Assembly (NCBI RefSeq): GCF_014656095.1
Contig: NZ_BNBT01000066.1
Location: 1 to 41,827, forward strand
From: Streptomyces longispororuber
GTDB lineage: Bacteria; Actinomycetota; Actinomycetes; Streptomycetales; Streptomycetaceae
Reading direction: 5' to 3'
Length of the DNA stretch: 41,827 nucleotides
Shown here piece after piece: positions 8,971 to 16,237 of the stretch. Positions within the stretch are counted from its first letter, which is position 1. Every line of letters begins with the position of its first letter. The position numbers were made by a program, and so were the translations under genes. Below the pieces are notes generated by a model that was not told the origin of the DNA, did no database searches, and worked only from the letters and a program-made list of their open reading frames with translations.

Positions 8971-9611
8971 CCGGCCAGGTGGTCGCACTGTTGCAAGTGC
9001 GCTGCGCCGGCGTCACCGTCCTGGACCGGGACACCCATGAGCCTGTCCACGTCACCGCTTCCGATGAACTGTGCCTGGCCCTGGAACAGGAGCAGTCCGC
9101 TCTGGGGGAGGGCCCCTGCATCGACAGCGCCCGCGCCCGGCAGCCGTTGCCGGTGACCCCACTGACCGGCCCGCCGGGCAGCGTCCGCTGGCCGCGCTTC
9201 GCCCCCTACGCCCGGCGGGCGGGGATCACAGCGGTCGCCGCGGTGAGCCTGGGCCTGCCCCAGATGGCGCTGGGCGGCATGAACCTGATGATGACCCACC
9301 CGGCCGGTGTCAGCGACCAGGACCTGCGGCTGGCAAGGACACTGGCCGACGCCGCCGCCGTGGCCCTGGCTCACCAGCAGCAATTGATCGACAAGGACAC
9401 GGTCCTGGCACAGTTGCAACGAGCGCTGGACAGCCGTCTGGTCATCGAACAGGCCAAAGGTGTGCTCTCCGCGAGCCTCCATCTGAGCATGGACGAAGCT
9501 TTCCAGCGGCTGCGCGTCCACGCCCGCTCCCGGCAGCAGAAACTCACCGAGCTGGCAGCCCGCATCGCCCGGGGCGACGTGCCCGCCGAACTACTCGACC
9601 CTTCCCAGTGA
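8871..9611 (+). CDS. GAF-ANTAR transcription antitermination regulator
   Basis: The product has 246 residues. The start at ATG 8871 fits the usual family opening (TTDREARIADAVLDLV). Residues ~10-165 form a GAF domain (ALGEGPCIDSARARQPLPV, then the strand VAAVSLGLPQMALGGMNLM). Residues ~180-235 form an ANTAR domain (LDSRLVIEQAKGVLSASLH, MDEAFQRLRVHAR), including the conserved QAKG turn. It is predicted to be a cytoplasmic ligand-responsive RNA-binding protein. It is the second of three ANTAR genes in a row, 65 bp upstream of the third. Confidence 0.9.
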   Translation: MPTTDREARIADAVLDLVHRRADFDPLELLHDLTGQVVALLQVRCAGVTVLDRDTHEPVHVTASDELCLALEQEQSALGEGPCIDSARARQPLPVTPLTGPPGSVRWPRFAPYARRAGITAVAAVSLGLPQMALGGMNLMMTHPAGVSDQDLRLARTLADAAAVALAHQQQLIDKDTVLAQLQRALDSRLVIEQAKGVLSASLHLSMDEAFQRLRVHARSRQQKLTELAARIARGDVPAELLDPSQ

Positions 9612-9676
9612 CCCGGTGCCCGCCACCGCCGGGCACCCGCAGCGGCCTCCCACCCGAGCCCGGGGGGAGGAGATGA

Positions 9677-10381
9677 GTGATGGCCCGCGATGACCTCCCC
9701 GGCTATCTTCAGCGTCTGCGCCAGGCCGCCCGCACCGGCGCCGACCTGTCCGCCGCCCAGGCCGCCGACGCCGCCCGTCTGCTGCGCCTGGACGCCGTCA
9801 CGCTGAGCCTGCTGCCCACCCGCGGCCCCCCCGAGCTGCTGTGGTCCGATCCCGCCGACGCTCTTGGCCGCGCGTTGGAGGACCTGCAGACCACCCTCGG
9901 CGAAGGCCCCACACTGGACGCCGCCCGCACCGGCCAGACCGTCACCGAAGCCGACCTGTCCACCGCGTCCGCCGCCCGCTGGCCTCTGTTCACCCCCGCC
10001 GCCTGTGACACGCCGGCCCGCGCCGTCATCGCCCACCCTCTGCTCCTGGGCGTCGTCACCGCCGGCGTCCTGACCGGCTACCGCATCACCCCCGGCCCCC
10101 TGCCCGCCCGCCAGCGCCAGGAGATCACCCGATTCGCCCGCATCGCCCTGGACCTGCTCCTGCACACCCCGCCCCACGCCCTGGCCACCGGAACAGGCGG
10201 CCCCGACCTGCACCGCGCCGAAGTCCACCAGGCCGCCGGCGTCCTCTCCGTCCGCCTCGCCATCAGCATCGACGACGCCCTGCTGCGCCTGCGGGCCCAC
10301 GCCTGGCGCCACAACCAGGCCCTGCCCGACGTCGCCCGCGCCGTCATCACCGGCCACCTGCGCCTCGACTCCCACAACTGA
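9677..10381 (+). CDS. GAF-ANTAR-like regulator, divergent
   Basis: The GTG start at 9677 follows GGGGGGAGG at good spacing, giving 234 residues. A GAF-type sensor (TLGEGPTLDAARTGQTVTEA, ARWPLFTPAA) precedes a C-terminal ANTAR-like segment (HRAEVHQAAGVLSVRL, IDDALLRLRAHAWRHNQ). The ANTAR helix keeps Ala/Gly at the turn but has QAAG instead of QAKG, and it follows a longer Gly/Thr-rich linker. It may therefore be a divergent or weaker RNA binder. It probably shares a transcript with the preceding GAF-ANTAR gene. Confidence 0.82.
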   Translation: MMARDDLPGYLQRLRQAARTGADLSAAQAADAARLLRLDAVTLSLLPTRGPPELLWSDPADALGRALEDLQTTLGEGPTLDAARTGQTVTEADLSTASAARWPLFTPAACDTPARAVIAHPLLLGVVTAGVLTGYRITPGPLPARQRQEITRFARIALDLLLHTPPHALATGTGGPDLHRAEVHQAAGVLSVRLAISIDDALLRLRAHAWRHNQALPDVARAVITGHLRLDSHN

Positions 10382-10410
10382 CCGCGGCACCGCAGTGCCA
10401 GGCGGTGCGG

Positions 10411-10545
10411 ATGCCCCCCCACCTCATCCTTGAGGAAGCCGGGCTGGCCCTCAGCGACACCGTGAGTCCTCTTCCGGGCACGAAGGCAAGACTCGAAGGA
10501 CGCGTGACCGCACAGGCCGTAGGCGTGCGGGAGCGCTGGCAGTAA
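10411..10545 (+). CDS. Possible 44-residue ORF after the ANTAR genes
   Basis: ATG 10411 to TAA 10545 encodes a short acidic-to-basic peptide (MPPHLILEEAGLALSDTV...). It has no signal peptide or known motif, and the ribosome site is weak. It may be a relic of a gene end or may not be expressed. Confidence 0.2.
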   Translation: MPPHLILEEAGLALSDTVSPLPGTKARLEGRVTAQAVGVRERWQ

Positions 10546-10580
10546 CGTCGAAGGACCGGGGGCGGCACTGGTCGACGGCG

Positions 10581-10604
10581 GCCGCCAGGCGGTGTCCTGG
10601 CGGC
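10581..10604 (+). terminator. Hairpin after the ANTAR operon
   Basis: GCCGCCAGG and CCTGGCGGC form a perfect 9-bp stem with a six-base loop, about 200 bp after the third ANTAR gene. There is no T-run, as is common for Streptomyces terminators, so function is inferred from position. Confidence 0.45.
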
Positions 10605-11038
10605 GGCCGTGAGCGCGGGGATGAACGCGGTTACTCCCCTTTCACCGCGTGCTCCTCGCGCGGTTCCGTCCTCACCGGGCCGGGGCCCGCGGGAGGTAGC
10701 CCCGGTTGGAACAGCCGGGAGGACGAAGGGCCCAAGTCGCGCGTGTGTCCGCCGTGCGCGGCTTGGGTCGTCCCGATGGCGGTTGCGACCCGGGGACTGG
10801 GGGTCTGCCGGAGGCCCCGAACGACCGCCGTACCAGCGGATCGCGAGACTGCCTGCCCAACAGCGTAGAACGACTGGCGAAGAGGGCAACCACACGGCCC
10901 AGCCTGTTTACCCCGGGCTGGTGTGTCCAGCGAGCTGTCCGGTCCGCTGTTTCATGGCTACCGGCCCCGCAGCAGGTCGGCTCGGGCCTTGTGTCCGCGC
11001 AGGCGTGCAACCAAGCGGCTGGCACCGGCTACGAATCC
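10605..11038. other. Intergenic stretch without a recognisable gene
   Basis: Several overlapping open frames exist on both strands, but none has a convincing ribosome site and protein-like composition together. No RNA gene is evident. Confidence 0.4.
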
Positions 11039-11227
11039 TTAGCACACCTTGGTCAAGTTGGTGTACTCCGCCGCCTTGCGAAAGCGATGGATGATGCGCA
11101 TCGGCTCCTCACCCTGGTCTCGGTCCCCGTCCTGGTCCTCGGCAGCCAGTTCCCCTTCGACGTCGTCCTCTGAGAAAGCATCTGGGTGCGTCTCGACGTG
11201 CGTTGATATCGGCCACCCATGGGCACG
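11039..11227 (-). pseudogene. Short coding relic ending in EYTNLTKVC
   Basis: Between an in-frame stop at 11228-11230 and TAA 11039-11041, the minus strand encodes hydrophilic, protein-like sequence (HVETHPDAFSEDDVEG, then MRIIHRFRKAAEYTNLTKVC). The only start codon is the internal ATG at 11101, with GAGGAG only three bases before it, giving a 20-residue peptide. It is either the tail of a lost gene or a very small gene. I do not recognise the family. Confidence 0.25.
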
Positions 11228-11247
11228 TCATCTGCCCAACCGATATC
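11205..11247. terminator. Two-part inverted repeat downstream of the NlpC/P60 gene
   Basis: Outer arms GATATCGG (11205-11212) and CCGATATC (11240-11247) flank inner arms TGGGCA and TGCCCA around a seven-base loop. It lies 24 bp beyond the stop of the minus-strand hydrolase gene, so a terminator is the simplest reading. The palindromic GATATC ends would also suit a protein-binding or recombination site. Confidence 0.4.
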
Positions 11248-11270
11248 GGCCCGCGAACATCAGTACATCT

Positions 11271-12200
11271 TCAGCCGGGCCTCGTGGCCCCGACGTAGTT
11301 GTCGCCCGCGGAGCGGTAGGGCGAGATCTGGATGGGCGCGCCCCTGCGCGGGGCGTGGATCATGCGGCCGCCGCCGATGTACAGGCCGACGTGGTTGGCG
11401 TTGTCCGGACGGCTGTAGAAGACGAGGTCCCCGGGCTCGATCCGCTGTCCGCCCGGCACGGCCGGGCCGGTCGCGAACTGGCGCTCGGCGGTGCGGGGCA
11501 GGGACACGTCTGCTGCCGCGTACGCGGCTTTGGTGAGGCCGGAGCAGTCGAAGCCGCGGTCGCCGGCGGCGGGGCCGTCGCCGCCCCAGACGTAGGGGAG
11601 GCCGAGCTGTCCTCGGGCGTAGGTGATTGCCTGCCTGGCGGCGGCGCCCGGGGTGGGGCTGGGCGGTTCCTTGCTGCGGTAGGCCCGTGCTTGGGTCAGG
11701 ACCTGCGACACGTACCAATGCGCGTGGTTGTACGTGAACACTGCCTTGCGCAGGTCGCGTCTGTGCCGGGCGCCGGAGTCGCACAGGTAGGCGGCGGCCG
11801 AGTGGATCGCGTCGTGGGGATCGTAGGGCGAGGGCGGCCTCGTGCCGCCCGGCGGCGGAGGGTGCCGGGCGATGACCTGGCGGAAGGTCGGGGTGAGGAA
11901 CTGCATGGGCCCGCGGGCGCCCGCCTCGTTGAAGCCGCGGTGGACGCCGGGCAGGGGACTGCGGCCGTGGTCGGATTCGATCTTGCCGATGGCGGCGAGC
12001 ACGGACCAGTCCAGGCCGGGGCACGTGGTCGCGGCCCGGCGGTAGAGGGTGAGGTAGCCTGTCGGGATGTCGGAGAGCGCGGTGCCGCTGGGGCGGCTCA
12101 TGCCTCCGGTGAACGAGGAGAACAGGCTGCCGGCTCCGGCGGCGGCCGCCGCGACAAGCAGGAGGAGAGCGGAGAGGGCGGTGCAGGCGGCCTTGAGCAT
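11271..12200 (-). CDS. Secreted lytic transglycosylase / NlpC-P60 endopeptidase
   Basis: The product has 309 residues with an N-terminal membrane or signal segment (residues 7-24, ALSALLLLVAAAAAGAG). Residues ~50-165 form a lytic-transglycosylase-like domain, with the presumed catalytic E75 in AIGKIESDHGRS and the AGARGPMQFL motif. Residues ~185-308 form an NlpC/P60 (C40) domain with C219 in FDCSGL, H270 in HVGLYIG and H282 in MIHAP. Such bifunctional enzymes cut both glycan strands and peptide stems of peptidoglycan. In actinobacteria they are common in conjugative elements and near secreted proteins. It stands alone on its strand. Confidence 0.9.
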   Translation of the reverse strand: MLKAACTALSALLLLVAAAAAGAGSLFSSFTGGMSRPSGTALSDIPTGYLTLYRRAATTCPGLDWSVLAAIGKIESDHGRSPLPGVHRGFNEAGARGPMQFLTPTFRQVIARHPPPPGGTRPPSPYDPHDAIHSAAAYLCDSGARHRRDLRKAVFTYNHAHWYVSQVLTQARAYRSKEPPSPTPGAAARQAITYARGQLGLPYVWGGDGPAAGDRGFDCSGLTKAAYAAADVSLPRTAERQFATGPAVPGGQRIEPGDLVFYSRPDNANHVGLYIGGGRMIHAPRRGAPIQISPYRSAGDNYVGATRPG

Positions 12201-12475
12201 GGTGCATCACCCTCCCCGTGCGGGGCCGTGGGGGTGTGGAGGCTGCGGTGGTGGTGCGGTCGGCAGTACGCCCGTCGGCTTGCCGACAGAGGTGGTGCCT
12301 ACCGCGGTCTCCGTCAGCGGGGGCAGGTGCGGCCACGCGGTGGTCAGCGCGATGAGACGAAGTCGACGTGAGGGCTGCAAGGTCGCTTCCAGGGGAAGCC
12401 ACCGCGCTTGAGAAGGATCGTTCCGGCCCGCCTCGCTTCTGAAGTTCGCGGTGGCCGTGGCGCCGGGGACGCGCG

Positions 12476-12893
12476 GTGTGGTGCTCGCTCGGTGCCGCAG
12501 TCGTACAGCTTTCCTGCCTGCTCGACTGCGATGGATGCGGGAAGATCGTGGAGCCTGGTGTGTTCGACGGAGACGACCCGCTGCTATCGGTGGTGCCCAT
12601 TCCCTCGGCGGTCCACCCCGACCACGGAAGCCGAATGGCGATGGTCTGCTCGGCCGAGTGCCTGCACGACCTCACCCGGCGGCTGCGGCCCCCACCACCG
12701 GACGAGGAGCGCTGGGCGAGCACTATCACTAAGCTGATCTGGTCCCGTCAAGGAACATTTCAGTCCGCAGCGGGCGGAGTGGGAGACGGGGCTGACGGCG
12801 GAGCAGTTCAGGGCCGGCGCCGACTTCCTGCGTCGGCTCCTCGGCCCGGAGGACCACCGCGCCGGGCAGGGCGGCGGGCCGTCCGGCGGATAA
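12476..12893 (+). pseudogene. Small Cys-containing protein with a single-base frameshift
   Basis: The first part encodes a likely metal-binding protein (LDCDGCGKIVEPGVFDGDDP, then MAMVCSAECLHDLTRRL). This continues to WSRQ at about 12750. Reading then makes sense only in the next frame (EHFSPQRAEWETGLTAEQF, RAGADFLRRLLGPEDHRAG), ending at TAA 12891-12893. The total span of 418 bp fits one extra base, most likely a G in the run after CAA. The two CxxC-like pairs suggest a zinc-ribbon. The start is uncertain; GTG 12476 is the first in-frame option. Sequencing error and real inactivation are both possible. Confidence 0.6.
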
Positions 12894-13035
12894 GTGCTGG
12901 GCCAGGGCCTTCCCGGCACGGGCCGGGAGAGCGCCTGCGCCTGGGGAAGCACGGCGCCGCTGTGCGGCGCGGGCCCGGCTGCGTGACCGCTCCGGGCTGT
13001 CAGCGGTCAGCACGGAGCGGTCACGGGTGCCGGGC

Positions 13036-13308
13036 TTACAGGCCTGCGGCGATGCTGGGCAGGCCGGGGGCTTCGATGTAGTCGATGACCGACCAGTTGC
13101 TGGTGTGCCGCTTGAACATGTTCTGCTCACTGCTCTGGTGGTTGTCGCCGGGGCCTGCGCCGGGGGAGAGCAGGGCGGCGACGGGGCCGCTGATGTTGGA
13201 GGTCTGCTGGCTCTTGTTGGTGTCCGCGGCGGCGGTGCCGGCGGCGGTCAGGACGAGGGCGCCGCATGCCACGGCGAGGACGAGGGAGCGGGTGAGCGTC
13301 TTGGTCAT
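13036..13308 (-). CDS. Small secreted protein, ADTN family, copy 1
   Basis: The product has 90 residues with a Sec signal peptide (SLVLAVACGALVLTAAGTAA) cut before ADTNKSQQTSNISGP. The mature ~60 residues contain LLSPGA, a Gln/Asn-rich centre and SNWSVIDY near the end, and no Cys. It is clearly paralogous to the next two genes. I know no function for the family. Small size, secretion and low charge recall chaplins and rodlins only in a general way. Confidence 0.8.
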   Translation of the reverse strand: MTKTLTRSLVLAVACGALVLTAAGTAAADTNKSQQTSNISGPVAALLSPGAGPGDNHQSSEQNMFKRHTSNWSVIDYIEAPGLPSIAAGL

Positions 13309-13434
13309 GGGTGTGCCTGCTTTCGCGGGTGAGTGTCTGCCGTGAAACGCCGCCGGGGGCGGATGTTGAGGCCGAACGTGTGGCCGGGGGAGCGGGTGCC
13401 GGGGATGCCGAGGCAGAGATGCCGGCTGCCGCTA

Positions 13435-13698
13435 TCAAGGCCCGCCCAAGCGGCCGAAGTTCTCGTTCTTGTAGTCGATGAGGGCCCAGTTGGTGGTGTG
13501 GGTCTTGTCGGTGGTCTGCTGGCTGGCCTGCCCGTTGTCCGGGCGGGCGGCGCCTGGGGTGAGCAGGGCGGCGGTGGGGCCGCTGATGCTGGAGGTCTGC
13601 TGGCTTTTGTTGGTGTCGGCCGCGGCGGAGCCTGCTGTGGCCAGGGCGAGGGCACCGACCGCGGCCAGCAGGGCGGTGGGGCGCAGGAGCGCGTGCAT
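13435..13698 (-). CDS. Small secreted protein, ADTN family, copy 2
   Basis: The product has 87 residues. ATG 13698 follows GGAAGGGG and opens a signal peptide (LLAAVGALALATAGSAA). The mature part begins ADTNKSQQTSSISGP, as in copy 1, then has ALLTPGA, a Gln-rich centre and TNWALIDY, and lacks Cys. It is separated from copy 1 by 126 bp. Such spacing could allow separate promoters. Confidence 0.8.
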   Translation of the reverse strand: MHALLRPTALLAAVGALALATAGSAAADTNKSQQTSSISGPTAALLTPGAARPDNGQASQQTTDKTHTTNWALIDYKNENFGRLGGP

Positions 13699-13784
13699 GG
13701 GTTTCCCCTTCCAGGGACGTGGACGATCAGAGGGCGGCACTGGCGCGTGGCTGGATGCGGGCCGTGCGTGGAGCGCCTCCAGGG

Positions 13785-14093
13785 TCAGGGCAGCAGGCCG
13801 GCGACGGTCTCGGCCTTGGCGTAGTCGACGAGGGCGGTGTTGGCGGTGCCCTTCTTGGTCATGTTCTGGCCGGTGACCTGGAGGTTGGAGCAGCCGTCGA
13901 GGTCTGCGCCGGGCGAGAGCAGCACCACGTTGCACAGCATGGTGGACCTTTGGGTGCCGGTGTTGGTGTCGGCGACCGCCGCCCCGGCCCCGGCCATCAG
14001 GACGGTGCCGGTCACGGCGGCGGTCAGGGCGGCGGCCGGACCGAGCGGGGCCAGGCGGCGTTTGCAGCGTGCGGGCGGGTTGTAGCGCCTCAT
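13785..14093 (-). CDS. Small secreted protein, ADTN family, divergent copy 3
   Basis: The product has 102 residues from ATG 14093 (GGAAG upstream). A longer basic n-region (RRYNPPARCKRR) precedes the signal core (PAAALTAAVTGTVLMAGAG) and mature ADTNTGTQRS. It keeps LLSPGA and the final ALVDY but differs from its neighbours by two Cys in the mature part (MLCNV and DGCSN), which could form a disulfide. It is probably the first gene of the group of three. Confidence 0.78.
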   Translation of the reverse strand: MRRYNPPARCKRRLAPLGPAAALTAAVTGTVLMAGAGAAVADTNTGTQRSTMLCNVVLLSPGADLDGCSNLQVTGQNMTKKGTANTALVDYAKAETVAGLLP

Positions 14094-14364
14094 GGGCTTC
14101 CTTCGTTTCCCGGCCCCGTGGACCGGGGCCGGCCGGAACGGATGGCCAGGTGACCCGCGCACGGTTCATCACATCTCCGTGTCGTCGGATGAACACCTGA
14201 CGTACCAGCCAACGACCGCACCGACCCAGGGGACACGGAACCGCAAGACGCACCCGCCAGCCGCCGTGTTGACGTCCGCCCACCGGCGGACATGAACGAC
14301 CCGCCCCGGAGTCATTCGGGCACCAACTGAGGGTTTGGTCCGTGGAGGTGTGTTTGGTCCCGGG

Positions 14365-15204
14365 TCAGGTTCCGCGCCAGTTCAGGGTGGCCTCGCCGGT
14401 GAGCCGGCGGGCCATGAGGTCGATCATCGCGAGGTGGATCATGGCTTCGGAGCGGTGCGGGTGCCGCTCGTAGTCGCGGGCGAGGCGGCGGTGGTGCATG
14501 AGCCAGCCGATGCTGCGCTCGATGGTCCAGCGCCGGGGAATGATCGTGAAGCCGCGAGCCCAGGGCGGGCGTTGGACGGGGTGGACGTCGATGCCCAGGC
14601 AGGCGCCGTGGTCGATGGCCGTGGTGCGGTAGCCGGCGTCCACCCATGCCTTGCGGACGCGCGGGTGGGCCGCGGCGATCCGGGACAGCAGCCTCACCCC
14701 GGCCGCGGTGTCCGACACGCTGGCCGCGGTGACCAGCACGGTCAGCAGCAGGCCGAGGGTGTCGCAACCCAGGTGCCGCTTGCGTCCCATGATCCGCTTG
14801 CCCGCGTCGGTGCCCTGGCCGGCGAGGTGCATGTTGGCGGAGGTCTTGATGGTCTGCGAGTCCAGCACGCAGGCCGACGGCTCGCCGTTGCGGCCCTCCC
14901 GCTCGCGGACCAGGCGCCGCAGCAGCCCGGTGAGCTCCTCGAAGACGCCGTCGGTCTGCCAGCGGGTGAAGTAGCCGTAGACGGTGGCCCAGGGCGGGAA
15001 GTCGAGCGGCAGGTAGCGCCAAGGAATGCCGGTGCGGTCGACGTAAAGCACGGCGTTCATCAGGGCACGCAGGTCGTGCTCGGGCGGGCGCCCGATGTCC
15101 AGGGCCTCCCTGCGGCACCTGGCTCGCCAGGCGGTGAGGACCGGTTCGATCAGTTCCCAGCGTTCATCCGACAGGTCGCTGGGATACCTGTCGTGCGGGG
15201 TCAT
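14365..15204 (-). mobile_element. IS5-family insertion sequence, intact transposase
   Basis: The single 279-residue transposase shows the IS5-type DDE layout: N-terminal SDERWELIEPVL and GIPWRYLP, D115 in VLDSQTIKTS, D189 in KAWVDAGYR, and E229 in RRWTIERSIGWL followed by RRLARDYE. The frame is undamaged and ends in a normal TGA, so it may be active. Flanks (14327-14364 and 15205-15260) should contain the terminal repeats, but I could not pair them by eye. It sits between the small secreted genes and an integrase/amidase junction. Confidence 0.85.
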
Positions 15205-15436
15205 GTTTCCGATGTACCGCGCGGCGGCCGACCTGACCAGAGGGCAAAGGGCTGTGGTCAGGGGCGTGTTGGGAGGAGACGGGAGATGCTGGAACGAAAC
15301 AACCCACTGCCGTCGCAGTGCGTCCTCCCGGCTCGACCACCCCTCCCGTCCCGCAACAACAGGACTACAAAATCACTATCACTCGCAATGAAACAGGGCG
15401 AAACACTCAGTCAGGCTGGCGAAGAAGAGGTTGTAA

Positions 15437-15680
15437 GCGCGGGGTATCGACATCCCGGACGAAACCACATTCCACGATCTGCGTCACTTCGCCGACGCGG
15501 TCTGGGTGGCCTCCGGCTTGGAGCCGCGCAAAGTGCAGGCCCGCATGCGGAACGCCCGCCTTGCCGAGACGCTGGACACGTACGGGTACCTGGTGTGGGA
15601 GGTGGACTGGGAGAACGCTCCCGCCTCATTCGAGGAGCTGTACGGCATCCCGGCTCCACCTGGTCTGCGGAGGCGGCGCT
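15437..15680 (+). pseudogene. Tyrosine recombinase (integrase) C-terminal remnant
   Basis: From just after a TAA (15434-15436), the frame encodes the end of a phage-type integrase. It includes the HxxR box in TTFHDLRHFADAVWVASGLE, a box resembling the usual LGH segment (ARMRNARLAETLDT), and the nucleophile region DTYGYL with Tyr. The LGH-type glycine-histidine is replaced, and the N-terminal three quarters are missing. Downstream the frame runs on without family character. It indicates a lost integrated element. Confidence 0.6.
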
Positions 15681-15759
15681 TGTGCCCGGGCGGAGCGCGA
15701 ACGCCGGCGGGCAGCATCGCCGGGCTTCGGCTGCCCCGGTGCCGAGTAGATGCTGCGTC

Positions 15760-15927
15760 CTACGGTGCCTCGCCACTCAAGAGCCCGGTCTTGACGCCTT
15801 TCACCATGGCGGCGATGTTCCGCGCGTTGTCCAGGACCTCGGCCCTGGTGTGGAGCCGGGGCATCTTGTAGTTCACCACCGCGACCCCGACGGTGTCCGG
15901 GCCGGAGGCGATGTCGCCGTGGCGCAT
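15760..15927 (-). pseudogene. Aliphatic amidase (AmiE-like) N-terminal fragment
   Basis: ATG 15927, with GAAGGAG upstream, opens MRHGDIASGPDTVGVAVVNY, then KMPRLHTRAEVLDNARNI and AAMVKGVKTG. This is close to the well-conserved start of aliphatic amidases (nitrilase superfamily, amide to acid plus ammonia). The expected GMDLVVFPEYS segment with the catalytic Glu is absent. After ~49 residues the frame ends in LSGEAP and TAG. The gene is cut off where it meets the integrase remnant running toward it. Confidence 0.7.
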
Positions 15928-16083
15928 CGCGCGCTCCTTCCGTTGCGTTGTCCAGCAGGGTGTCCCTGGTCCAGACAAGCGCCGCCGGGGGAGCCTGACA
16001 AGGGTCCGGCCGCGCGTACTCCCGGCGCCCGGGACGGACACCGGGAGCGCGCGGCACCGTCGGGAGTGGGCTGGTCCCGCACG

Positions 16084-16120
16084 GAACGGGGCCCCGGTCC
16101 GCGCGGACGGAGCCCCGTTC
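16084..16120 (-). terminator. Strong hairpin after the propeller operon
   Basis: GAACGGGGC and GCCCCGTTC form perfect 9-bp outer arms around an inner palindrome GTCCGCGCGGAC. It lies ~100 bp beyond the stop of the minus-strand propeller gene. There is no T-run. Confidence 0.5.
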
Positions 16121-16142
16121 GTCGCCACGGTCGGAGCGTGGT

Positions 16143-16237
16143 GCCCCAGCCGACCGCGGCACCTCGGCCGAAGCGCGGTGCCTCAACCGAACCGCAACAC
16201 CTCAGCCGAACCGCGTCACCTCAGCCGAACCGCAGGA
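16143..16237. repeat. 19-bp tandem repeat spanning a gene end
   Basis: Four clear units of 19 bp start at 16162, 16181, 16200 and 16219 (core CCTCAGCCGAACCGC), with a degenerate fifth before them. On the minus strand the unit contains CGGTTCGGCTGA, which is the last codons and stop of the propeller gene. The stop region has therefore been copied downstream several times. Confidence 0.85.

Noticed and set aside
10890..11050. Possible tRNA or structured RNA
   Set aside because: No cloverleaf with T-loop and anticodon arms could be drawn.
14327..15260. Terminal inverted repeats of the IS5-type element
   Set aside because: I looked for matching ends on both flanks and could not pair them with confidence.
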